Part shown: piece by piece, positions 1-5,125 of the stretch
How the letters are laid out: the number at the start of each line of letters is the position of its first letter
Position numbering within the stretch: position 1 is the stretch's first letter
From: CAZGOM01 sp964542875
GTDB taxonomy: Bacteria > Planctomycetota > Phycisphaerae > Phycisphaerales > Phycisphaeraceae
Length of the DNA stretch: 5,153 bases
Assembly: GCA_964542875.1 (NCBI GenBank)
Contig: CAZIWA010000219.1
Coordinates: 1-5,153 of the forward strand
Direction: 5' to 3'
Position numbers and translations under genes: made by a program
Notes under the pieces: model-generated
Seen by the model: only the letters and a program-made list of their open reading frames with translations
Database searches by the model: none
Told to the model about the DNA's origin: nothing

Positions 1-513
1 CCCGCCGAAGTCGACCTCGTCGCCAAATACGCCGACTGCCTCCAGATCGGCGCACGCAACGCCCAGAACTTCAAGCTCCTCGAAGCCGCAGGCAAATCCG
101 GCAAGCCCGTCCTCTACAAACGCGGCATGTCCATGACCATCGACGAATACCTCCAGGCCGCCGAATACATCCTCGCCGCCGGCAACCCGAACGTCATCCT
201 CTGCGAACGCGGTATCCGCACCTTCGAAGACCACACCCGCAACACCCTCTCCCTCTCCGTCGTCCCCGACATCCATCAAAAGTCGCATTTACCCATCGTC
301 ATCGACCCCTCCCAGGGCACCGGCCACGCCCGCCTCGTCCCCGACATGTGCAAGGCCGCCGTCGCCTGTGGCGCTGACGGCCTCATCATTGAAGTCCACC
401 CGGACCCCGCCCACGCCATGACCGACGGCGCACAATCCATCACCCCCGACACCCTCGCCAAAACCATCACCACCCTCGCCAAAATCGCCGCCGCCGTGGA
501 CCGCAGCATGTAA
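1..513 (+). CDS. aroF: 3-deoxy-7-phosphoheptulonate (DAHP) synthase, type I-beta, C-terminal part
   Basis: The enzyme condenses phosphoenolpyruvate and erythrose 4-phosphate to DAHP, the first step of the cytoplasmic shikimate pathway to aromatic amino acids. The frame is open from base 1, so the N-terminal half lies outside the window; about 170 of the usual 270-350 residues are visible. Family motifs appear in order: LQIGARNAQNF (residues 15-25 of the visible part), KPVLYKRGMS, VILCERGIRTFE, TRNTLSLSVVP, HLPIVIDPSQGTG, GADGLIIEVHPDP and MTDGAQS. The Glu of IIEVHP and the Asp of MTDG match known metal ligands. The residue expected to be the metal-binding His (normally DPSH) is Gln here, codon 313-315. 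The gene ends in TAA, 148 bases before hisI, too far for tight translational coupling. Family assignment is very secure; aroF is the generic name, and paralogues (aroG, aroA) are named inconsistently. Confidence 0.95.
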   Translation, partial: PAEVDLVAKYADCLQIGARNAQNFKLLEAAGKSGKPVLYKRGMSMTIDEYLQAAEYILAAGNPNVILCERGIRTFEDHTRNTLSLSVVPDIHQKSHLPIVIDPSQGTGHARLVPDMCKAAVACGADGLIIEVHPDPAHAMTDGAQSITPDTLAKTITTLAKIAAAVDRSM

Positions 514-540
514 ATTTTCTCCAACCAACACTCAACCCCA

Positions 541-555
541 GGCTTCCTCGAAGCC
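541..555 (+). terminator. small hairpin after DAHP synthase, possible weak terminator
   Basis: GGCTTC and GAAGCC form a perfect 6-bp stem with a 3-base loop, 28 bases after the stop codon. It is followed by C-rich sequence rather than a T-run, so it is not a classical intrinsic terminator. It could stabilise the 3' end or be chance. Confidence 0.25.
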
Positions 556-556
556 C

Positions 557-584
557 CCCGATAACCCGTCAACCCGATAACCCG
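557..584. repeat. two direct copies of a 12-bp sequence
   Basis: CCCGATAACCCG occurs at 557-568 and again at 573-584, separated by TCAA, a period of 16 bases. It lies in the spacer between the DAHP synthase gene and the hisI promoter candidate. It may be a regulator binding site or a fragment of a simple dispersed intergenic repeat; nothing in the window decides this. Confidence 0.6.
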
Positions 585-616
585 GGCGCGCAAACGCTCC
601 AACTCCTAAAACCGGA

Positions 617-622
617 TATAAT
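617..622 (+). promoter_or_regulatory. candidate -10 box for hisI
   Basis: A perfect TATAAT lies 40 bases before the hisI start in otherwise GC-rich DNA. The sequence 17 bases upstream (ACGCTC) does not resemble TTGACA, so the -35 element is missing or the promoter relies on an activator. A start of transcription near 629 would give a leader of about 33 bases. The candidate rests on the -10 match alone. Confidence 0.4.
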
Positions 623-661
623 CTCCCCTCCAATATCAACGACTCACGCAAGGTTTCACCC

Positions 662-1159
662 ATGACCAACCTCCCCCCAATCTATGCTCCCCGCACCACC
701 ATCGAACAGGTCGAAGAAGGCCTCCAGCTTTCTCCCAAGTTTGATGCCAACGGGCTCATCCCCGTCGTCACCACCGACTACACCTCCGGCGAAGTCCTCA
801 TGCAGGGCTATATGAACGCCGAAGCCCTCAAAATGACCATCGAACTCGGCGAAGCCGTCTACTTCAGCCGCAGCCGCAAGGTCATCTGGCACAAGGGCGC
901 CACCTCCGGCCTCGTCCAGAAAGTCAAGGAACTCCTCGTCGACGACGACCAGGACTGCCTCTGGATGCGCGTGGAAGTCACCGGCGGCGCTTCCTGCCAC
1001 GTCGGCTACCGCTCCTGCTTCTACCGCAGCATCCCCACCGGTCAGGCCGCCAAAGCCCTCCCCAACAACGCCCCCCTTCCCCTCACCCAGACCGACTGCC
1101 CCAAAGTATTCGACCCCAAAGTCGTCTACGGCGATGCACCCAACCCCACCAAACTCTGA
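662..1159 (+). CDS. hisI: phosphoribosyl-AMP cyclohydrolase (HisI)
   Basis: The enzyme opens the adenine ring of phosphoribosyl-AMP, the third step of histidine biosynthesis, in the cytoplasm. Family signatures are GEVLMQGYMN (residues 43-52), YFSRSRKVIWHKGATSG (67-83), the acidic metal motif DDDQD (94-98) and SCHVGYRSCF (111-120). Asp94, Asp96 and Asp98 fit the Mg ligands, and Cys112 and Cys119 two of the three Zn ligands. The third, usually the Cys of DCDxD, is Asp95. At 165 residues it is longer than the usual 110-135, with about 25 extra residues at the N-terminus and a tail containing VFDPKVVYG. There is no HisE pyrophosphohydrolase domain, so HisE must be encoded elsewhere. The start at 662 is supported by AAGG at 650-653, eight bases upstream. 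It probably has its own promoter (TATAAT at 617) and ends at a strong terminator. Confidence 0.95.
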   Translation: MTNLPPIYAPRTTIEQVEEGLQLSPKFDANGLIPVVTTDYTSGEVLMQGYMNAEALKMTIELGEAVYFSRSRKVIWHKGATSGLVQKVKELLVDDDQDCLWMRVEVTGGASCHVGYRSCFYRSIPTGQAAKALPNNAPLPLTQTDCPKVFDPKVVYGDAPNPTKL

Positions 1160-1190
1160 ACCACACCCCTCTGCCCAACGTAATTTCATT

Positions 1191-1222
1191 CAACCGGCGC
1201 ACACCGCGCCGGTTGTTTGTTT
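1191..1222 (+). terminator. strong intrinsic terminator after hisI
   Basis: CAACCGGCGC (1191-1200) and GCGCCGGTTG (1206-1215) form a perfect 10-bp GC-rich stem with loop ACACC, followed by TTTGTTT. It starts 31 bases after the hisI stop codon. Its T-run ends only 11 bases before the next gene's ATG, so it might also act as a leader or attenuator element for that gene. Confidence 0.85.
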
Positions 1223-1233
1223 CATAAGCCATA

Positions 1234-2418
1234 ATGCTCACCATGCCCGCCAGCCTCCATCGCCCATCCCCGCTCCCCGCCTCGCGCCTCCGCCGCGTGT
1301 CCGCCCTCCTTTTGCTTCTCCTGGCGCCTCTCCTCCCCGGTTGTGCCGACGCCCCCGCCGTCGTCGAAGACCCCATCCCGAAAATCAACGACTTCCACCC
1401 CGCCACCCAGCCCATCAAACGAGGCGACCCCGCCCAGATCATCGTCCACCGCGCCGAAATTCCCCACGACGCAAACATCGATCAAGCCTGGACCTACGTC
1501 TCCCTCCACGGTCTGGACCCCAAAGACGTCGTATCCTGGCGGGCAAATGGTTTCCGCGTCGGCATCCTCGACCGGCAAGACCTCGAACGCTTCTTTAAAA
1601 CCCTCCCTCCCAGAGACCACGACGACGCCACCACCTGGCTCACCGTCCCCCGGGAAATGGACCCTGAGCCCATCATCATTTCCGAAGGCCTCGCCCCCCG
1701 CAGGGATGTCACCTTCTTCCTCCCCCCCGACACCCTCCGCACCGAAAGCCTCCCCAAAGGCCGCTACCAATTCCTCCTCACCGCCAAAGAGCTGACCGAC
1801 ACCCCCGGCATGGGCGTCACCGTTTCCCCGCACCTGTACTACCCGAACATCCTCTTTTACGCGCGCTCACCCCGTGAAACCATCCGTGACGGCCGCGTCT
1901 TCAAACAACTCACCCTCAACTCGGTGATCGACTCCACCCATTTCCTGGTCATCGCCATCGATTCCCCCATCAAGCTCCCCCCCAAGCCCAAGCCCGCTCC
2001 CCCGCCGCCCCCAGCCTCCCAACCCGCCGAAACCCAGCCCAAGCCTCAACTTATCTACCCCGAGTTCGACCCAAACCCCGAAGCGGCCCCTGAACCCCCG
2101 CGCCCAGCCCTGCCGCAGCAGGCCACAGCGCCGGCCCCCGCCCCTGCCCCTGAACCCACGCCCCCTCCCGCCCCCGAAGCCCCCGCTCCGGAACAGGCCT
2201 TCCCAGACAAAATCGAGCCCACCTCGTCCCAGGTCACCCCATTTGATCCCACCGTCCAGCTTGCCCAAACCCTTCAGCAGGAATGGAAACTCGCCGACCT
2301 CATCCTCGGCGTCGAACGCTTCAAAACCCCGTACCAGGCAATACTTGTGTTCGAAGCCGTCCCTCCTTCCGAATCCCGCCAACCCCAGCTTCAAACCGTC
2401 CCCAACGCAAAAAAATAA
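1234..2418 (+). CDS. predicted lipoprotein with Pro/Ala-rich linker, family not recognised
   Basis: I do not recognise the family and assign no function. The 394-residue protein has a basic N-terminus (RLRR at 18-21), a leucine-rich core (25-34) and a lipobox-like LPGC ending at Cys37, with Ala following. This predicts a type II signal peptide and membrane anchoring, more likely in the outer membrane because no Asp follows the Cys. Residues about 45-245 look folded, with a conspicuous SWRANGFRVGILDR stretch (101-114). Residues 249-323 are a low-complexity linker rich in Pro, Ala and Glu. Residues about 335-378 look folded again and end in AILVFEAVPP. The start could be Met1 (1234) or Met4 (1243); neither has a Shine-Dalgarno sequence, and TAA at 1225-1227 blocks any upstream in-frame start. 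It follows the hisI terminator with no room for a normal promoter. Being a real gene is likely from signal peptide, length and codon pattern. Confidence 0.85.
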   Translation: MLTMPASLHRPSPLPASRLRRVSALLLLLLAPLLPGCADAPAVVEDPIPKINDFHPATQPIKRGDPAQIIVHRAEIPHDANIDQAWTYVSLHGLDPKDVVSWRANGFRVGILDRQDLERFFKTLPPRDHDDATTWLTVPREMDPEPIIISEGLAPRRDVTFFLPPDTLRTESLPKGRYQFLLTAKELTDTPGMGVTVSPHLYYPNILFYARSPRETIRDGRVFKQLTLNSVIDSTHFLVIAIDSPIKLPPKPKPAPPPPPASQPAETQPKPQLIYPEFDPNPEAAPEPPRPALPQQATAPAPAPAPEPTPPPAPEAPAPEQAFPDKIEPTSSQVTPFDPTVQLAQTLQQEWKLADLILGVERFKTPYQAILVFEAVPPSESRQPQLQTVPNAKK

Positions 2419-2442
2419 TTTTGTAGACAATCCTGCAATACC

Positions 2443-2464
2443 ACGCCGCCATCGGCGTTTCTCT
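2443..2464 (+). terminator. first terminator-like hairpin after the lipoprotein gene
   Basis: ACGCCG (2443-2448) and CGGCGT (2453-2458) form a 6-bp stem with a CCAT loop, followed by TTCTCT. It begins 25 bases after the stop codon. The stem is short and the T-run interrupted, so termination is probably only partial. Confidence 0.5.
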
Positions 2465-2496
2465 CGTGTCCACACAACACAGAGCACCCATCCCTC

Positions 2497-2541
2497 CCGC
2501 CGGGCCTGGCTCCCCTCAGCCTACCCGGCGGACTTTTTTTT
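2497..2541 (+). terminator. second, stronger terminator after the lipoprotein gene
   Basis: CCGCCGGG (2497-2504) pairs with CCCGGCGG (2524-2531). Inside, GGCT (2508-2511) can pair with AGCC (2518-2521), making a two-part stem. Eight consecutive T residues follow at 2534-2541. The T-run lies only on the plus-strand side, so it serves rightward transcription and not the convergent araC-type gene. It could alternatively be the 3' end of a small RNA. Confidence 0.75.
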
Positions 2542-2617
2542 ACCGCCTGCGAACTCACCACACCGCCCCCTCCCCTCTGCTTCACTCTAAAACATCTCAC
2601 ATCTCTCCCTCTCTTAC

Positions 2618-3487
2618 TTATCCCTTGTACCTTGGTCCCTTATACCTTTCTTCCCTCCCCTCCCGCCCCACCACCTGATACGTAATCGCCAGCTCCGGTC
2701 GCGCCTTGCGATACGCCCGAGGCGAATCCCCCAATTCCCTTCTCACCATCTTGTTGAACTGATGCAGATCCGCAATCCCCACTTCTCCCGCAATCGCTTT
2801 GATCGGCAATGTCGAATGCCTCAGCAGCATCCCCGCCAGGTTCGCGCGTCTCCTGCGTAAATAATCCAGCGCCGTCACGCCCAGCTCTTTGGTGAACAGC
2901 CTCGCCAGGTGCGCCGCAGATACGCCCGCCTCGCCGGCAAGGCCTTCCAGCGTCACCGTCTGCTGCATGTTCAGTTCCATCCATTCGCACGCCTTGCGCA
3001 CTGCCGGGTGCGTTCCCTGCGCCAGCGCGCCGTCTGCCACCTCCTGCGTATCTTCGTCCACCAGTTGCCACACCAAATCCCACGCCCGCGCGCTGGCCCG
3101 CACCGGTTCCGTCGGCGCCCACGCGATCGCTTCCCGCAATGCTTGGTCCATCGCTAAAAAGCGCGGCCCCAGCTCCTGCACCACCGGCACCACACGCGTT
3201 TCTCCGGCCCCTTCGGGAAATCGCAAAAACAAATACGCATGCTCCGCCCGCCCCACAAACGTGTAATGGTGCACCGTGTCCGGCGCGATCATCGATGCAT
3301 ACCCCGGCTTCACTTCAAAGCGTTCCTCGCCGATGCGGATCTCTCCTGCATGCCGATAAATGTGCAGCGTCCAAAAGCTCGGAAACCGATACGTCCGCTC
3401 CCGCAGGCTCTCGGGCAAATGCACGCTCACCGAAGCCGCCACCACACTCGGCGGCCCACCCACCGGCACCCGCCAATATCGTGTCAT
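2618..3487 (-). CDS. AraC-family transcriptional regulator
   Basis: This 289-residue protein has the standard two-part layout. Residues about 20-100 form a cupin-like sensor domain, with GEIRIGEERFEVKPG (48-62) and APDTVHHYTF (68-77) as the typical strand and His-containing segments. The C-terminal DNA-binding domain carries two helix-turn-helix units: LEGLAGEAGVSAAHLARLF (180-198) and IKAIAGEVGIADLHQF (229-244), closing with GDSPRAYR (253-260). The last 29 residues are a non-conserved basic tail ending in a duplicated RYKG. The start is well supported by GGGAGG (3494-3499) six bases upstream on the minus strand. It is divergent from the PhyH-family dioxygenase gene and is its likely regulator. 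By analogy with family members it binds a small ligand and activates or represses the neighbouring promoter; the ligand cannot be read from the sequence. Confidence 0.95.
   Translation of the reverse strand: MTRYWRVPVGGPPSVVAASVSVHLPESLRERTYRFPSFWTLHIYRHAGEIRIGEERFEVKPGYASMIAPDTVHHYTFVGRAEHAYLFLRFPEGAGETRVVPVVQELGPRFLAMDQALREAIAWAPTEPVRASARAWDLVWQLVDEDTQEVADGALAQGTHPAVRKACEWMELNMQQTVTLEGLAGEAGVSAAHLARLFTKELGVTALDYLRRRRANLAGMLLRHSTLPIKAIAGEVGIADLHQFNKMVRRELGDSPRAYRKARPELAITYQVVGREGREERYKGPRYKG
2619..2648. repeat. 15-bp tandem repeat at the 3' end of the AraC-family gene
   Basis: Two adjacent 15-base units (2619-2633 and 2634-2648) share TCCCTTnTACCTT, 12 of 13 bases. Read on the minus strand they encode RYKGP then RYKG, with the stop codon overlapping the second decoded copy. 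The repeat sits within a longer pyrimidine-rich tract (about 2566-2675 on the plus strand). Confidence 0.75.
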
Positions 3488-3493
3488 CTCAAA

Positions 3494-3499
3494 CCTCCC
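3494..3499 (-). promoter_or_regulatory. ribosome binding site of the AraC-family gene
   Basis: GGGAGG on the minus strand with a six-base spacer before ATG at 3487. It is the strongest Shine-Dalgarno match in the window and fixes the start. Confidence 0.8.
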
Positions 3500-3547
3500 A
3501 AAAATCCATCCTTCGATGTTCTTCCCCCACCCAACCTCTCCTCTCCC

Positions 3548-3586
3548 CCCTCTGACCCGAAACCCGAAAATTCTTTCCCTCTGACC
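3548..3586. repeat. 10-bp direct repeat in the divergent regulatory region
   Basis: CCCTCTGACC occurs at 3548-3557 and 3577-3586, 29 bases apart start to start, close to the AraC-family gene. It may be a pair of regulator half-sites or a chance outcome of the C/T-rich composition. Confidence 0.4.
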
Positions 3587-3601
3587 AGACCCCAGCCATA
3601 A

Positions 3602-3626
3602 ATCAATCTCAAACCACTAATATCAA
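3602..3626. promoter_or_regulatory. possible regulator half-sites over a minus-strand -35 candidate
   Basis: ATCAA occurs at 3602-3606 and 3622-3626, 20 bases apart, about two helical turns, the spacing at which an AraC-type dimer or its two HTH units could contact one DNA face. The right copy overlaps TTGATA (3626 to 3621 on the minus strand), a plausible -35 box for the regulator gene; the -10 region about 17 bases on is A/T-rich but poor. This would allow autoregulation. The words are short, so chance is likely enough. Confidence 0.25.
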
Positions 3627-3636
3627 CCCACACCCA

Positions 3637-3665
3637 TTGAATAACCCATCTTACCACGCCACAAT
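3637..3665 (+). promoter_or_regulatory. candidate promoter of the PhyH-family gene
   Basis: TTGAAT (3637-3642) and CACAAT (3660-3665) are separated by 17 bases, each matching four of six sigma-70 consensus positions. Transcription would begin near 3672, giving a leader of about 36 bases. An imperfect promoter next to an AraC-type gene fits activator dependence. Confidence 0.4.
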
Positions 3666-3696
3666 CATCATCCACAGACCAACTTGCAAAACTCTC

Positions 3697-3701
3697 AAGG
3701 A
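3697..3701 (+). promoter_or_regulatory. ribosome binding site that sets the PhyH start
   Basis: AAGGA lies six bases before ATG at 3708. It selects this ATG over the in-frame TTG at 3684, which would add eight residues and place the ribosome binding site inside the gene. Confidence 0.75.
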
Positions 3702-3707
3702 AACCCC

Positions 3708-4466
3708 ATGACCACCCTCGCCGCGCCTGCCAAGGAATTCACCCCCGCAGTTGACGCCAACCAGATCGCCAGATTCCACACCCAGGGTTTCCTCACGCTC
3801 GACGCCATCACCACGCCTGAGGATGTCGCCCACATTCAGGAGCTCCTCGAGGGCCTCTTCGCCCGCTTCCATGAGTTGCCCAAGGAACTCGCGCTGGATC
3901 TTGGCGATGTCAAAAATCACAACGGCACGCAGGTCATCCCGCAGATCAATGCCGCCATCACCTTCGAGCCTCGCTTGAAGGACACGCTCTACTACAGGAA
4001 CGCCGAGCGCATCGCCCGCCAGCTTCTGGGCCGGGAGGTCCGTTGCTCCTGGGACCACGCCATCTATAAGCCCCCGCACAACGGCAAGGAAACGCCCTGG
4101 CACCAGGACCTGGCTTACGGCGCCCGCGCCGCCAACTTCCCTCGCGAACACGCCATCGGCCTGGGCTGCAATTTCTGGATGCCCCTCCAGGATGTCACCG
4201 TCGACTCCGGCTGCATGCAGTTCATCCCGCACTCAAACCTCATCAGCCTCCTCCCGCACCAGCCTGTGGGTAATGACCCCGCCGTCCACACCCTTGAAAC
4301 CCTCGGCACCGACACCAAAAAAGCCGTCGCCTGCCCAGTCCCCAAAGCCGGCTGCACCATCCACTCTCCCAAAACCCTCCACTACACCGGCCCCAACAAC
4401 ACCGACAACTGGCGCCGCGTTTGGATCCTCTTCTTCGGCGTCGACATGCCCCGCACCCTCTATTAA
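3708..4466 (+). CDS. phytanoyl-CoA dioxygenase (PhyH) family Fe(II)/2-oxoglutarate oxygenase
   Basis: Members of this family use Fe(II), O2 and 2-oxoglutarate to hydroxylate a small substrate in the cytoplasm, releasing succinate and CO2. The 252-residue protein is of normal length. From the ATG at 3708, the iron-binding HxD motif is His132-Gln-Asp134 in PWHQDLAYG, the distal iron His is His225 in TLHYTGPNN, and Arg236 or Arg237 in NWRRVW is the likely 2-oxoglutarate carboxylate ligand. The N-terminal segment (about 19-32, FHTQGFLTLDAI) is the usual family opening, and GCMQFIPHSN (about 168-177) is the typical central segment. The catalytic set is complete, so it should be active. The divergent AraC-type gene 220 bases away suggests substrate-induced expression. 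Related bacterial enzymes act on ectoine, quorum signals, phosphonates and others; the substrate here cannot be inferred. Confidence 0.92.
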   Translation: MTTLAAPAKEFTPAVDANQIARFHTQGFLTLDAITTPEDVAHIQELLEGLFARFHELPKELALDLGDVKNHNGTQVIPQINAAITFEPRLKDTLYYRNAERIARQLLGREVRCSWDHAIYKPPHNGKETPWHQDLAYGARAANFPREHAIGLGCNFWMPLQDVTVDSGCMQFIPHSNLISLLPHQPVGNDPAVHTLETLGTDTKKAVACPVPKAGCTIHSPKTLHYTGPNNTDNWRRVWILFFGVDMPRTLY

Positions 4467-4612
4467 CACCTCGACGCTGGAACTCGCAATTCCGGGTGGC
4501 ATGCGGCGCGTCCGCGCGAGCATGTCTTCCTCTTCATCTGCGCTTTGTCTTCAGGGCCAAAGGAGACGACTTTCGGGCAACAGCCCCACCATCCGGTCAT
4601 CCACAAAAAACC
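4467..4612. other. spacer between convergent genes with an imperfect palindrome
   Basis: No gene is supported here. At 4500-4524 CATGC and GCATG flank CGCG and CGCG (4507-4510 with 4515-4518) around a TCCG loop, with two unpaired G opposite one A, followed by TCTTCCTCTT. It could be a weak terminator for the dioxygenase gene or for both convergent genes, or part of a dispersed intergenic repeat. The frame stays open past the dioxygenase stop, but stop-free frames are common in this C-rich DNA. Confidence 0.4.
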
Positions 4613-5125
4613 TCACGCCTCCTTCTGAAACACCCCGCCCTCGCGCAGCCTCGCCATGGCATCCTCAGCCACGCACTGGTTCACTTGCCGCCGCAGCATC
4701 TTTGCTTGAATGATCCACCACGGCCCCCGCCTCCACGCCATCATCACCCTCAGTGCCGTATAAAGCGCGATCATGGATTGCATGAGGTACAAGATCGCCA
4801 GCAATACGCTGCTGATCGACACCTCAGCATTTGCCGCCACCAGAGTCGCATTTCGCCTGCTCTCAAGAATCGCCCGCTGTTCCAGGGTCAGCAGTTCCGC
4901 GTCAGGCGGCAGTTCTTTCATCGCCGCCTCCACCCGCTCCACCGAACCACTCGTGCTAGCTATTTCACTCTTGAAATTCCACCACCCCATCCCCCCCATA
5001 AACAACGCAATCACCAGGTACACCCAGCGCATCCACCTCCAGGTATGCCCATTCCTCTCCAGTTTCGTGATCTCCCGCGAAGCAACATCTTGTTCCTCAA
5101 TCGATAAAAGCGGTTCTCTGCTCAT
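4613..5125 (-). CDS. small two-helix membrane protein, function unknown
   Basis: I do not recognise the family. The 170-residue protein has a charged N-terminus (1-30), a first membrane segment at about 32-50 (WVYLVIALFMGGMGWWNF), a mostly hydrophilic, possibly helical stretch at about 52-100 with many Glu, Arg and Ala, a second membrane segment at about 103-128 (ISSVLLAILYLMQSMIALY) and a basic C-terminal tail starting with WRRGPWW. There is no cleavable signal peptide. The most likely topology puts both ends in the cytoplasm (RWMR before helix 1, WRR after helix 2) with the 50-residue stretch outside. The start has AAGGA (5136-5140, minus strand) ten bases upstream, a slightly long spacer; an in-frame stop lies shortly before it. 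It is convergent with the dioxygenase gene and probably the first or only gene of its unit. Hydrophobic pattern and ribosome binding site make it a convincing gene. Confidence 0.8.
   Translation of the reverse strand: MSREPLLSIEEQDVASREITKLERNGHTWRWMRWVYLVIALFMGGMGWWNFKSEIASTSGSVERVEAAMKELPPDAELLTLEQRAILESRRNATLVAANAEVSISSVLLAILYLMQSMIALYTALRVMMAWRRGPWWIIQAKMLRRQVNQCVAEDAMARLREGGVFQKEA

Noticed and set aside
656..1189. Minus-strand open frame covering hisI
   Set aside because: It is an antisense shadow of a clearly identified enzyme and has no recognisable motif.
1134..1598. Plus-strand frame overlapping the hisI end and the lipoprotein start
   Set aside because: It runs through the intrinsic terminator and encodes only Pro/Arg/His low-complexity text.
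1222..1833. Minus-strand open frame of about 200 codons opposite the lipoprotein gene
   Set aside because: It is Gly/Val/Glu-rich low-complexity sequence produced by reading C-rich codons backwards; the plus strand has a signal peptide and lipobox.
1867..2487. Minus-strand open frame of about 200 codons, Gly/Arg-rich
   Set aside because: It is the mirror of the proline-rich linker, with no domain and no ribosome binding site.
2618..2660. CRISPR-like or satellite array at the tandem repeat
   Set aside because: There are only two 15-bp units, adjacent and without spacers; no cas genes are nearby.
3684..3707. TTG at 3684 as the dioxygenase start
   Set aside because: The AAGGA ribosome binding site and ATG at 3708 give a far better start, and the added residues are not family sequence.
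3651..4232. Minus-strand open frame opposite the dioxygenase gene
   Set aside because: The plus strand carries the complete iron and 2-oxoglutarate site; the antisense has no motif.
4467..4629. In-frame open extension after the dioxygenase TAA, suggesting readthrough or a truncated longer protein
   Set aside because: The dioxygenase is already of normal length with all catalytic residues; stop-free frames are frequent in this C-rich DNA.
4421..5107. Long plus-strand open frame across the dioxygenase end and the membrane protein gene
   Set aside because: It is His/Pro/Arg-rich and antisense to a gene with two clear membrane helices and a ribosome binding site.
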